From the NCBI GenBank assembly GCA_944387095.1, contig CALXDP010000006.1:38081-102080 (forward strand): a stretch of DNA of 64,000 bases, read 5' to 3'. Shown piece by piece: positions 24,838 to 33,761 of this stretch (positions within the stretch are counted from its first letter, which is position 1; each line of letters starts with the position of its first letter). A program made the position numbers and the translations under genes. Below the pieces are notes generated by a model. That model was not told the origin of the DNA and searched no databases. It saw nothing but the letters and a program-made list of their open reading frames with translations. This DNA comes from an uncultured Oscillospiraceae bacterium. GTDB lineage: Bacteria > Bacillota > Clostridia > Oscillospirales > Oscillospiraceae.

Positions 24838-26665
24838 ACCATCCCAGCGCCCTGCCCAGGGCATTCACCACGAAGCACAGCCCAAACCCCAGGGCGGTGG
24901 GGATGGCTACCGCCAGCGCCGTCCACTTCCAGCTTCCCGTCTCCTTTCGGATGGTCAGACAGGTGGTGGAGCAGGGCCAGTGAAATAGAGAGAACAGGGT
25001 GACACACACCGCCGTCAGCCAGGTCCACCCCTGGCCGGCCAGCAGCTCCCCCAAAGCGGCCAGATCTCCGTACTCCACCAGGCTCCCGGTGGATAAGTAG
25101 GCCATGAGCATCACCGGAATGACAATCTCATTGGCGGGCCAGCCCAGCAGAAACGCCATGAGGATCACCCCGTCCAGGCCGAACAGCCGGGCAAAGGGAT
25201 CCAGAAAGCCGGTACACCAGTCCAGCAGGGATACTCCCCCCGCCTGGACATTGGCCATCAGCCAGATCACCAGCCCCGCCGGCGCCGCCACCGCCAGGGC
25301 CCGGCCCAGCACAAACACCGTCCGGTCCAGCAGGGAGCGCACCACTACCTGGCCCACCCGAGGCCGACGAAAGGGGGGTAGCTCCAGGGTGAAGGAGGTG
25401 GGGGTCCCCTGAAGTACCGTGGCCGACAGCAGCCGGGAGCAGGCCAGGGTGGCCACTGCCCCCAGCAGCAACGCCCCCAGCAGCAGCGCCGCTCCCAGCA
25501 GTGAGCCTGTCAGCCCGTCCCGGCCTCCCACAAAGAAAATCGTGATCAGGGCGATCAAGGTGGGAAACTTCCCATTGCAGGGCATCAGGGAGGCGGTAAG
25601 GGTGGCGATGAGCCGCTCCCGAGGGCTGTCAATGATGCGGCAGCCGGTGACGCCGCAGGCGTTGCATCCCAGGCTCATGGCCATGGTGAGGGCCTGCTTG
25701 CCGCAGGCCCTGGCCCTCTGAAAAGCGTGGTCCATGAGAAAGGCCACCCGGGGCAGGTAGCCCAGATCCTCCAGCAGGGTGAACAGGGGGAAAAAGATGG
25801 CCATGGGGGGCAGCATCACCGACACCACCCAGGCGGTCACCCGCCAGACTCCGTCCACCAGCAGGGCGGACAGCCACGCCGGCGCTCCGGACAGCCAGCC
25901 GGCCAGCACCGATCCCAGCCGTTCAAATCCTTGCGAGAGCCACTGAGAGGGCAGGTTGGCTCCCGCCACCGTCAGCCACAGAATGGCCCCCAGAAGCAAC
26001 AGCATCAGGGGGATCCCGGTCAGGCGGCTTGCCAGCAGGCGGTCCAGCTTCCGCTGCCGGCGCAGGGCGTCCTGGCGGCGGCTGCGCACCGTCTGGGCGG
26101 CGTACCGCTCGGCCAGCCGCGCCCGCTCCTCCGGTGAGCGCCGCCCCTCCGGCGCCTCCTGGTCCGGGCGGGCCAGCCGGGCCATGGCTGTCTTTAGTTC
26201 CTCCAGTCCCTGCTCCCGTCCGGCGGAGACCCCCACCACCGGCACCCCCAGCTGACGGGACAGCCCCTCCAAATCCACTTGAAGCCCCAAGCGCCGCGCC
26301 TCATCCATGAGGTTGACGCACACCAGCACCTTTCTGGTCAGCTCCAGCACCTGAAGTACCAGGATCAGGTTGCGCTCCAGACAGGTGGCGTCACACACCA
26401 CCACCACCCCGTCCGCCTCGCCGCCGGCGATGTAATCCCAGGCCACCTGTTCCTCCGGCGACTTGGCGGTGAGGGAGTAAATGCCTGGCAGATCGGTCAG
26501 GCGGTATTCCACCCCCTCATGGACAAAGCGCCCCTGGGCGGTGGCCACCGTCTTTCCCGCCCAGTTCCCTGTGTGCTGGCGCATGCCGGTCAGGGCGTTG
26601 AACAGGGTGGATTTGCCCACATTGGGGTTGCCAACCAGGGCAATGCAGGGCCTCTCCCCGCTCAT
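24836..26665 (-). CDS. feoB: Ferrous iron transport protein B
   Basis: 609 residues. The N-terminal GTPase shows G1 GNPNVGKST, G3 DLPGIYSL and G4 NLMDEA within the first 130 residues. The membrane part has the conserved GCNACGVTGCRII and LMPCNGKFPTLIAL motifs near the middle. It is shorter than the Escherichia protein (773) because the linker and C-terminal end are compact, as in many Firmicutes. It imports Fe(II). It overlaps feoA by 4 bases (ATGA). Confidence 0.97.
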   Translation of the reverse strand: MSGERPCIALVGNPNVGKSTLFNALTGMRQHTGNWAGKTVATAQGRFVHEGVEYRLTDLPGIYSLTAKSPEEQVAWDYIAGGEADGVVVVCDATCLERNLILVLQVLELTRKVLVCVNLMDEARRLGLQVDLEGLSRQLGVPVVGVSAGREQGLEELKTAMARLARPDQEAPEGRRSPEERARLAERYAAQTVRSRRQDALRRQRKLDRLLASRLTGIPLMLLLLGAILWLTVAGANLPSQWLSQGFERLGSVLAGWLSGAPAWLSALLVDGVWRVTAWVVSVMLPPMAIFFPLFTLLEDLGYLPRVAFLMDHAFQRARACGKQALTMAMSLGCNACGVTGCRIIDSPRERLIATLTASLMPCNGKFPTLIALITIFFVGGRDGLTGSLLGAALLLGALLLGAVATLACSRLLSATVLQGTPTSFTLELPPFRRPRVGQVVVRSLLDRTVFVLGRALAVAAPAGLVIWLMANVQAGGVSLLDWCTGFLDPFARLFGLDGVILMAFLLGWPANEIVIPVMLMAYLSTGSLVEYGDLAALGELLAGQGWTWLTAVCVTLFSLFHWPCSTTCLTIRKETGSWKWTALAVAIPTALGFGLCFVVNALGRALGW

Positions 26666-26913
26666 ATCGCCGCCGGGAGTTCCCGCTCCAGCCCCACGCC
26701 GGCGGCATCCGCCCGGCGCAGGGCAATGAGGGCTCCCCGGATCAGGTAGGCACAGGGGTCGCCGGCGGGGCTTTTGAGCAGACAGGTCACCCGGGTGCCC
26801 CGCACCAACCCCAGATCCCTCAGCCGCCGCTCCATGGCGGGCTGGACAGACAGCTGCGTCACATAGCCGCTTTCCCCAACCTTCAGGGCGGCCATGCTCA
26901 AATTTTCATCCAT
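26662..26913 (-). CDS. feoA: Ferrous iron transport protein A
   Basis: 83 residues of the SH3-like FeoA fold: LKVGESGYVTQLS, RRLRDLGLVRGTRVTCL and a last strand YLIRGALIALRRADA. FeoA assists FeoB at the cytosolic face. It is the first gene of a feoAB pair. Upstream, CGTATCTG (26983-26990) and CAGATACG (27014-27021) form an inverted repeat with a 23-base gap that could be a regulatory site; no classical Fur box is visible. Confidence 0.93.
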   Translation of the reverse strand: MDENLSMAALKVGESGYVTQLSVQPAMERRLRDLGLVRGTRVTCLLKSPAGDPCAYLIRGALIALRRADAAGVGLERELPAAI

Positions 26914-27046
26914 CGCAATTCGCTCCTCTGACTCGTCTTACGCAGCCCGCGCGCGGGCGGACCGCACCCTATCCTATGCCGCCGTATCTGCCGCTGACCA
27001 TGGAATGTTCCGTCAGATACGCCTTACCTTTTCGCCCCCAGCCGCA

Positions 27047-27088
27047 AAGCGGCCCTCCCGGCGGACAAGTCCGCCGGGAGGGCCGCTT
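27047..27088. terminator. Strong hairpin between the C39 peptidase and feoA genes
   Basis: A perfect 20-bp GC-rich stem (27047-27066, 27069-27088) with almost no loop. The T-run behind it on the minus strand is short, so it is a probable terminator for the peptidase gene. It lies between that gene's end and feoA. Confidence 0.6.
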
Positions 27089-27150
27089 CATCGATCCTGC
27101 AACATGGGCACGTATGCCCTTGGCGCAACACGGGCATGGGTGTATTTTGG

Positions 27151-27903
27151 TCAATCAGTCTCGATCACAACCGCCTGACCGCCCAGCGCCTGGTAGCTGT
27201 CCATCACCGTCTCCCGGTTTACCACCTGCACGCCAAAAATGGGGTCAGCCAGATAGAAGTTCTCCCCTTCCACACCGAACAGCACCCGGCAATGCCGGTT
27301 GGAATAGGGGGTGTATCGCTCTCCAGTCCCATCGATTACCCAGGTCAGATCGGCATACTGCGCGTCAGTATAGTACATTGTGGTCCACACAATCACCGGC
27401 CTGCCCGCCTGGAGCTGGTCGATCAGCTGCCGCTCCCCCGCACCGGAGATATCCCTGGCTGTGTAGCCGCTCCCCTGGGCCGCCAGATACACATTGGCCC
27501 CGGCGGCCAGGCCAGGCGCCAGAATATAGAAGCCGCTGTTGTCCCGGGGATTGCCCACGTAGGTTTGCCTGGGGTCCGGGCTGTATGCCACACCGTTTTC
27601 ATAGTAGATCTCCCCGCTTGGAATATAGCCGTCCGCCAGTTCTGTCTTGGATGCCGGGAAGGACAGATAGTTGAGTACGGCAGCCAGGCTGGCCGCCTCG
27701 CAGCCGTTGGGCAGCTCAGGCTGCTGATAGACGCAGTTCACCTCCAGCATCACCGGCGTCACAGGCCCGAAAAAGCGGTATGCCAATCCCCCGGTCACAC
27801 ACAGAACCAGCACAAGCAGGAGCAATTTCCCGCCCCACCTGTGGTGTTTTCTCCTTTTCTTCCTGGCCTGTGAAACGCGCTGCTGGGTTTGGATCTCTTC
27901 CAT
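27151..27903 (-). CDS. C39-family cysteine peptidase, membrane-anchored
   Basis: 250 residues. A basic N-terminus and one membrane helix (about residues 26-44) are followed by an outside domain of the C39_2 type: catalytic Cys in LPNGCEAASLAAVL, His in NRHCRVLFGV and Asp in FYLADP. Proteins of this kind are widespread in Firmicutes and their substrates are unknown. I start it at the ATG at 27903, behind GGGGAGGCGGG; the longer frame to 28044 contains low-quality sequence with no family match. Confidence 0.85.
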   Translation of the reverse strand: MEEIQTQQRVSQARKKRRKHHRWGGKLLLLVLVLCVTGGLAYRFFGPVTPVMLEVNCVYQQPELPNGCEAASLAAVLNYLSFPASKTELADGYIPSGEIYYENGVAYSPDPRQTYVGNPRDNSGFYILAPGLAAGANVYLAAQGSGYTARDISGAGERQLIDQLQAGRPVIVWTTMYYTDAQYADLTWVIDGTGERYTPYSNRHCRVLFGVEGENFYLADPIFGVQVVNRETVMDSYQALGGQAVVIETD

Positions 27904-28000
27904 GGGACGTCCCGCCTCCCCTTTTTCCCCAGTATAGCACACGCGATCCCCGTTTTCCCTCTCTTTCGCATTTCTTAAAAAAATCTCCACAAAAACGTAA

Positions 28001-28037
28001 GACACCCGCGGGACGCAAACACGGTCCCGTGGGTGTC
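28001..28037 (-). terminator. Terminator of the metallophosphoesterase gene
   Basis: A 14-bp stem with one G-T pair (28001-28014, 28024-28037). On the minus strand it is followed by TTACGTTTTTG. Confidence 0.75.
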
Positions 28038-28080
28038 CTTCCATTTTTATGCTCCCGCCCGATCCAGGCCGCCGCTGCCC

Positions 28081-28671
28081 TCAGTACTCAAAGATGCATT
28101 TGCTGTACGCGTTGAGGACGGTGGTGGCTCCGTAGGCCGTTTCCCGGGGGACCTCCAGGCCATAGTTGAGGTGGATATGGCCATGGATGAAATACTTTGG
28201 GTGGTACTTGTCCAGCAGTTGTGTGAAGCACTGGAACCCCTGATGGGAAGTGGTTTCAAAGTCATTGATATGTCTGGCCGGCGCGTGGGTGAGCAGGATA
28301 TCAAACCCGCCGCTTTTCCAAAGCTTCCATCTTTGCCGGCGGATCCGACGGGCCATCTGCGCCTCGGTATACATATTATTCCCCTCCCGGTAGCGGTGGG
28401 AACCGCCCAGGCCCAGGATGCGTACGCCCTGGTAGTTGTACAGCCGGTCCTCAATGCACACGCACCCCTCCGGCGGCCTGCTGGCAAAGGAATCGTCGTG
28501 GTTCCCACGGACATACAGCAGCGGACACCGGGCCATGGTCACCAGGAACTCCAGATATTCCTTTTTCAGATCGCCGCAGGCCAGGATCAGGTCAAACTGT
28601 GCCAGTTTGCCCGGCGTGTAGAAATCATAGTATTCCTTGGCTATGACATCAGATACAGCTAAAATCTTAAT
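28081..28671 (-). CDS. Metallophosphoesterase with an ATT start codon
   Basis: 196 residues if started at ATT (28671): IKILAVSDVIAKEYYD, then ACGDLKKEYL, RGNHDDSF, LLTHAPAR and FIHGHIHLNYG, the full set of metal-binding motifs of a small calcineurin-like phosphatase. No ATG, GTG or TTG exists in frame before the conserved first motif, and a TGA lies 4 codons upstream. A GTG at 28542 would delete motifs 1 and 2. GAGGGG sits 6 bases before the ATT. The gene follows the BMP fusion by 33 bases and is likely co-transcribed. Substrate unknown. Confidence 0.85.
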   Translation of the reverse strand: MKILAVSDVIAKEYYDFYTPGKLAQFDLILACGDLKKEYLEFLVTMARCPLLYVRGNHDDSFASRPPEGCVCIEDRLYNYQGVRILGLGGSHRYREGNNMYTEAQMARRIRRQRWKLWKSGGFDILLTHAPARHINDFETTSHQGFQCFTQLLDKYHPKYFIHGHIHLNYGLEVPRETAYGATTVLNAYSKCIFEY

Positions 28672-28704
28672 GGCTACCCCTCATTTCTCCCGTGTGTCTG
28701 CACT

Positions 28705-30645
28705 TCATGCCTGTGCGCCGCTCCCCCTGTCCTTGGACGGGTTCACGCCCACCAGGTCCACCGTGGCCTTGCCCTCCTCGGTGAGCTGGTCGTAATGAGG
28801 CAGCGCCCCCTCCACGTTCTCCACCAGCCAGTCCATGCTGACGATCTGCTCCGGGGACAGGCTGTGGTTATTCTCCCCATGAATCGTCCACCCATTCTGG
28901 GTGTAGATGGGCATGGTAAACGGCTCCCATACACCGCCGCAGATACCCTTTCTCAGAAAGTCCGCCAGCTTCCGGGTGCTCTCGGGCAGCAGCTCAGAGC
29001 AGCGAAGATCCACCACACCCGACGCCATGCCCCAGTAGTAGTTCAGCGCCTTGCTGCTCTCCTCATACTCCATCCGGAAAGTGCCGTTGAGGATCCGCCG
29101 GAGGATGGTCTCATAGTAGACCCCCCACTGCCACACCGGCATGGCCAGGTTCAGCGGCCCCTTGTCCGTCATCCGGGCCAGGCCGTAGGAGAATCCCCCT
29201 GCGTCCACGCTGATCATATCCTGCAGAGAGATCAGATCGATCTTCCGGTCTGTCAGCCGCTTTCTAGCCTGCTCCATGCCGGTCACGGAAGACCACTCCA
29301 GATGCACCTTGGCCCGGGGGTTGACCATTTTCGCCCCTAGGGCAAAGGAGTTGATGCCGGCGATCTGCCCATAGATGGGATAATTGCAGATGTAGCCCAG
29401 CTGGCCGTCCGGCTCCAGCGCCCCGGCAATGGCCCCGATGATGAACTTCACCTCGTACATCCGGGCGTAGTAAGTGCGGATGTACCGGTGGGACTTGTTG
29501 AGCGAACAGTTCAAAATCGTAATCTCCGGGTGCTCCACCGCCAGGCGCAGGCTGCCGGGCAGCATCCGCGGCGAGGTGGTGAAGATCACCTTATGCCCCT
29601 CATCAATGGCCTGTTCCATCACCTGTTCCAAATCCCCCGACAAAGCATCGTGGTAGGCCTTGGTGACAATCTGGCCCCGGAAAACCTGCTGTACATGCAG
29701 CCGTCCCAGCTCATGGGCCAGGGTCCACCCGGAGGTGGCCGGGGCCTTGTCATTGACAAAGGCCACCTTCAGCTCCTTGGGCTGGCTGCCCGGCCGCACC
29801 ATAGACAAAAGCCCCGCCTTCCGTTCTTCCCCCGGGGCCAGGTTCAGAGCGATGGGCTGCCGCTCCTGCTGCAGGGTAATCTCCTCCCACACCTTGGCCA
29901 GTGACCGCTTCATCTCCTGGTCACTTTTGCCCTGCAGCGCCTGATAGCCATATACCTTGATATAGACCAGCATGGCATCTCCCACCGTGGTGGTCAGCCG
30001 CTTGCCCCCGTTGGCCTCATAGGCCTGCCGGAACTGATAATAGGTGGCGGCGAAGTTTCTCCGCTCATCCTCTGTCCAAACCGCCCCCGGCGCTTTGCCC
30101 AGCAGCCGCTGCAACTGGGCAAAGCCGCCGGGCTTGGTCAACTCCAGAAAATTGACGCCGCTGTATCTGCTGAAGTCCACAAATTCATAATACAGCTCCA
30201 CATCCCGGTCTCCATTGCGCTCAGGCAGGATCCGGGTCACGCGGGCGGGAATGGTCACCGCGTCGAAGTACTTCAGCACACTCACCCGCTTGTTGCCCTC
30301 CGCCACATAGTAGCGGTTCATGTACTCATACAGAGTGACGGGATCCCGGATCCCCTCCTCCAAATGGGACTGGCACAGCTGAATCCACTTGTTGGCAAAC
30401 TCCGTGCTCTCGGGCAGCAGCGGCATGAAGTTGCGGGCAAAAGCCGTGGTGCGCAGGGCGGTCTTGGTGCCCACCACAAATTCCGCCGGCACCTGGACCA
30501 GTCCCAGATCAATCCCGCCAAGGGACTTCTCCTCCGGCAGGAAGTCATCCAGCACCGATAAATAGGGATACTGCCCGGACGTGATGCAGTTTCGCCGCTC
30601 CCGGATGGCAAGCCGCTGGGCGTCTTTGTAATATTGTGCTGGCAC
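28705..30645 (-). CDS. Cytosolic BMP/PnrA-domain protein with ParB-like N-terminal domain
   Basis: 646 residues from a GTG behind GGAGG. Residues about 60-270 include YYVAEGNKRVSVLKYFDAV, a stretch of the ParB-like / sulfiredoxin-type fold. Residues 290-600 match the basic membrane protein (BMP, PnrA) ligand-binding fold: LKVAFVNDKAPATSG, DEGHKVIFTTSP, FIIGAIAGALEPDGQLGYI. BMP proteins are normally exported nucleoside-binding lipoproteins, but this one has no signal peptide, lipobox or membrane helix. It may sense a nucleoside inside the cell. The gene precedes the metallophosphoesterase in a probable two-gene operon. Confidence 0.8.
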   Translation of the reverse strand: MPAQYYKDAQRLAIRERRNCITSGQYPYLSVLDDFLPEEKSLGGIDLGLVQVPAEFVVGTKTALRTTAFARNFMPLLPESTEFANKWIQLCQSHLEEGIRDPVTLYEYMNRYYVAEGNKRVSVLKYFDAVTIPARVTRILPERNGDRDVELYYEFVDFSRYSGVNFLELTKPGGFAQLQRLLGKAPGAVWTEDERRNFAATYYQFRQAYEANGGKRLTTTVGDAMLVYIKVYGYQALQGKSDQEMKRSLAKVWEEITLQQERQPIALNLAPGEERKAGLLSMVRPGSQPKELKVAFVNDKAPATSGWTLAHELGRLHVQQVFRGQIVTKAYHDALSGDLEQVMEQAIDEGHKVIFTTSPRMLPGSLRLAVEHPEITILNCSLNKSHRYIRTYYARMYEVKFIIGAIAGALEPDGQLGYICNYPIYGQIAGINSFALGAKMVNPRAKVHLEWSSVTGMEQARKRLTDRKIDLISLQDMISVDAGGFSYGLARMTDKGPLNLAMPVWQWGVYYETILRRILNGTFRMEYEESSKALNYYWGMASGVVDLRCSELLPESTRKLADFLRKGICGGVWEPFTMPIYTQNGWTIHGENNHSLSPEQIVSMDWLVENVEGALPHYDQLTEEGKATVDLVGVNPSKDRGSGAQA

Positions 30646-30744
30646 AGCACATCCTCCTTTCCCTCGCGCTTTCTGAGGTTTCTCCAGGTATCATGCGGCG
30701 CCGGGTCACTGGCTCAGCGCCATCACATACACCTGGCACGGGTT

Positions 30745-31154
30745 TCATTTGTTCCATAGAGCCGGGAAAATCTCAAATTCCCGGAACCCCATGGCCAGGC
30801 AAAACCGGTTGATCCGGTCATACGCCTCATAGCGGCCCATCTGCACGGTTTTCACCTGGAGGAAGGAACACCCCTGGGCCTAGGCTGCTTCCCGGGCAGT
30901 CTGGGACAGCGCCCGGCCAAAGCCTCGCCGGTGTTCCTCCCTGCGCACCCCCATGACCGCCAGCGCCACAGTGTCTCTCTCGGTCTGCTTCAGGCAGAGC
31001 AATCCAATGGGTTCCCCTCTCTCCACAGCGGCAAAAACGACTGTCCCTCGCTGTCGGAGATATATTCCTCTCTAGACCCCGGAATTCCGAACCACTCGGG
31101 CAGCGCCTCCAAAATCTGCCGGGGGATCCGCCCCTTTTCCCTGCTATCCTGCAT
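30745..31154 (-). pseudogene. Broken GNAT-family N-acetyltransferase gene
   Basis: Reading the minus strand from ATG 31154 gives MQDSREKGRIPRQILEALP and so on; after about 41 codons the frame must shift by one base to continue as TVVFAAVERGEPIGLLCLKQ, ALAVMGVRREEHRRGFGRAL and MGFREFEIFPALWNK. This is a GNAT acetyltransferase with its acetyl-CoA loop (RREEHRRGFGRAL). An in-frame TAG also interrupts the second half (after SQTAREAA). Two independent lesions indicate a true pseudogene, not a single sequencing error. Confidence 0.8.
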
Positions 31155-31182
31155 CTGGTGAATTCACATGTCTGCTCTCCGA

Positions 31183-32232
31183 TCAGACCGTCCCGGCAGA
31201 GAACTGGTAGCGGGTCACCTGCTCGTACCGCTCCCCCGCCCGCAGGACACAGGAAGGGAATTGGGGCTGGTTGGGGGAGTCGGGGAAGAACTGGGTCTCC
31301 AGGCAGAAGGCGTGCCGGGGCCCATATACCGAGCCATCCTTCCCCGCCCGCTCCCCCAGGCCGTTGGCGGTGTAGAGCTGTACCCCAGGCAGGGTGGTCT
31401 GCGTCTCCAGGACGATACCGGTCCTGGGAGACCGGGCCCAGGCCGCAGGGCGCAGCATGCCCATGGGCCCATCCACCGCGTAGTTGTGGTCATAGCCTCC
31501 CGCCTGGCGCAGCTGGGCAAAGTCCTCCTCGATGTGGGTCCCGATGGGGATGGGCCGGCGCAGGTCCATGGGGGTGCCCTCCACCAGCTGGATGTTTCCC
31601 AGGGGAATACTCGTCTCATCCGTGGGGGTATAGCCCTGGGCAAAGATTTGGATCTCCTGATCCAGCACCGGCCCCGAGCTCTGGCCGGAGAGGTTGAAGT
31701 AGCTGTGGTTGGTGAGGTTGCAGGGGGTATCCTGATCGCTCCTGGCCTCATACTTCAGCTCCAGGGAAGGGCCGTCCAGCCGGTAGATCACCCGCACGTC
31801 CAGGTTCCCCGGATACCCCTCCTCCCCGTCGGGGCTGAACAGGGCCAGCACCGCCCGGTCCCCCTCCAGCTCCTCCACCCGCCACACCCGGTGGGAGAAG
31901 CCCACGCGCCCGCCGTGCAGGTGGTTGGGGCCGTTGTTCACCGCCAGGGCATACTCCTGCCCATTGAGGGCAAAACGTCCCCTGGCAATGCGGTTGGCGC
32001 ACCGGCCCACCACCGCCCCCAGGTAGCCGTCCCGGCGCAGGTAGCTTTCCAAATCATCATAGCCCAGCACCACATCCACTCGCTCTCCAGCAAGGCCGGG
32101 CACCTCCAGGACGCGCACAGTGGCGCCAAAGGTCAGAATCTCACAGCGCAGCACGCCGTTGTCCAGGCCGAGCAGCTCCACCGGCTCTCCTGTCGGGGTG
32201 CGTCCAAAGGGACGGCGGGACGGTTGTGCCAT
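31183..32232 (-). CDS. galM: Aldose 1-epimerase (mutarotase)
   Basis: 349 residues. Active-site parts are visible: NHLHGGRVGFSHRVW, NHSYFNLSG with the second His, and a Glu in ETQFFPDSPNQPQFPS near the end. It interconverts the anomers of galactose before phosphorylation by GalK. The ATG at 32232 is preceded by GGAGGACTTTGCT; an upstream ATG at 32247 lacks a site. It is divergent from galK-galT, completing a Leloir locus except for galE. Confidence 0.95.
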   Translation of the reverse strand: MAQPSRRPFGRTPTGEPVELLGLDNGVLRCEILTFGATVRVLEVPGLAGERVDVVLGYDDLESYLRRDGYLGAVVGRCANRIARGRFALNGQEYALAVNNGPNHLHGGRVGFSHRVWRVEELEGDRAVLALFSPDGEEGYPGNLDVRVIYRLDGPSLELKYEARSDQDTPCNLTNHSYFNLSGQSSGPVLDQEIQIFAQGYTPTDETSIPLGNIQLVEGTPMDLRRPIPIGTHIEEDFAQLRQAGGYDHNYAVDGPMGMLRPAAWARSPRTGIVLETQTTLPGVQLYTANGLGERAGKDGSVYGPRHAFCLETQFFPDSPNQPQFPSCVLRAGERYEQVTRYQFSAGTV

Positions 32233-32265
32233 AGCAAAGTCCTCCATTCCATTCGCTTTGTTCCT

Positions 32266-32341
32266 AGTATATCAGGCTTTGGGAAAAAAGGCAAAGGGGA
32301 GCGCTTTCCCCCTTGCCAAAAATACAGGTTCCTGTTATGCT
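32266..32341. promoter_or_regulatory. Divergent galM / galK promoters
   Basis: Minus strand for galM: TTGCCT (32289-32294), 17 bases, TATACT (32266-32271). Plus strand for galK: TTGCCA (32313-32318), 17 bases, TATGCT (32336-32341). The galK spacer contains ACAGG-TT-CCTGT (32324-32335), a dyad that could be an operator. Confidence 0.65.
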
Positions 32342-32397
32342 GTTTTTACCAAAAGGATCGGCCCCTGGCCGTAACGAAAAGGATGAGGTGATCTTCC

Positions 32398-33747
32398 ATG
32401 AGCTCCTGCGAAACCTTGCTTGCTTCCCTGCGCTCCGGCGCCTGTGACGGCGTCCTGTCCAGGCTGTACGCTCTGGACGGCATGGCCCAGCGCCTGGATT
32501 GGGCCAGAGCCCGGGCGATTCAGGTGGTGGAGCGCTTCCAGGCCGCCTTCGACCCCGACGGCCGGGCGGACGCCGCCCTGTTCAGCGCCCCCGGCCGCAC
32601 GGAGATCGGCGGCAACCACACCGACCACCAGCACGGCCGGGTGCTGGCCGCCGCGGTGGACCTAGACTTTCTGGCCTGCGCCGCCCCCAACGGCACCAAT
32701 GTCATCCGCTTCCAGTCGGAGGGCTGGCCCCTGGTGGAGGTAACGCTGGACAGCCTGGATCCCCGGGAGGAGGAGCGGGAGTCCACCGCCGCCCTGGTGC
32801 GGGGGATGGCGGCCCAGGCCGCCCGGATGGGCTACCCCGTGGCCGGTTTTGACGCCTATGCCGTGTCCGACGTGCTGCCCGGCTCCGGCCTGTCCTCCTC
32901 GGCGGCCTGCGAGGTGCTGCTGGGGGTCATCGCCAACCACCTGTTCTGCCGGGGGGAGCTGGATCCGGTGACCATCGCCCGGATGGGCCAGAAAGCGGAG
33001 AACCTCTACTTCGGAAAGCAGAGCGGCTTGATGGACCAGACCGCCTCTTCGGTGGGGGGCGCGGTGGCCATCGACTTCGCCGACCCGTCCGCCCCGGTGG
33101 TGCGCTCGGTGGCGGTGGACCTGAACGCCCTGGGCTACGCTCTGTGCATTGTGGACTCGGGGGCCAGCCACGCCGCCCTCACCGGGGAATATGACTCCAT
33201 CCCCAAGGAGATGGGGGCGGTGTCCGCCTTCTTTGGAAAACGGGTGCTGCGGGAGGTGGATGAGGGCCAGGTCTTGGACAACCTGCCCCAGCTGCGCCGG
33301 GCGGCGGGCGACCGGGCGGTGCTGCGCGCCCTGCACTTCTTCTCCGACAATCTGTGGGCGGAGCAGGAGGCGGACGCCCTGGAGCGCGGGGACATGGACA
33401 CCTTCCTCTCCCTGGTGGGGCGGTCGGGCCGCTCCTCCTGGACGCTGCTCCAGGACATCACCCCCACGGGGGCGGTGGCAGAGCAGGCCATGGCGGTGGC
33501 CCTGGCCGTGGCGGAGCGGGCCCTGGGCGGCCGGGGCGCCTGCCGGGTCCACGGCGGCGGCTTTGCCGGCACCATCCAGGCTTTTGTCCCCCTGGATCTG
33601 CTGCCCGCCTTCCGCGCCCGGATGGAGAAAGCCCTGGGGGAGGGCAGCTGCCATGTGCTGAGCATCCGCCCCGTGGGCGGCTGCGTGATTGGCGTGAAGG
33701 AACATGGAGGGGAAGGCCAGCGGGAGCGGGTATCCCCACGGATTTGA
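32398..33747 (+). CDS. galK: Galactokinase
   Basis: 449 residues, longer than the usual 390 because of an N-terminal extension. The galactokinase signature GRTEIGGNHTDHQHG is near residue 68. The ATP loop of the GHMP family (VLPGSGLSSSAACEVLLG) is near 160 and the third motif GRGACRVHGGGFAGTIQAF near the C-terminus. It phosphorylates galactose. The ATG at 32398 follows GAGGTGA. galT follows after 14 bases. Confidence 0.96.
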   Translation: MSSCETLLASLRSGACDGVLSRLYALDGMAQRLDWARARAIQVVERFQAAFDPDGRADAALFSAPGRTEIGGNHTDHQHGRVLAAAVDLDFLACAAPNGTNVIRFQSEGWPLVEVTLDSLDPREEERESTAALVRGMAAQAARMGYPVAGFDAYAVSDVLPGSGLSSSAACEVLLGVIANHLFCRGELDPVTIARMGQKAENLYFGKQSGLMDQTASSVGGAVAIDFADPSAPVVRSVAVDLNALGYALCIVDSGASHAALTGEYDSIPKEMGAVSAFFGKRVLREVDEGQVLDNLPQLRRAAGDRAVLRALHFFSDNLWAEQEADALERGDMDTFLSLVGRSGRSSWTLLQDITPTGAVAEQAMAVALAVAERALGGRGACRVHGGGFAGTIQAFVPLDLLPAFRARMEKALGEGSCHVLSIRPVGGCVIGVKEHGGEGQRERVSPRI

Positions 33748-33761
33748 GGAGGTTTGCAATC

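Noticed and set aside
27903-28044. Longer start for the C39 peptidase
   Set aside because: The extra residues show no signal or family features and overlap the terminator of the neighbouring gene.
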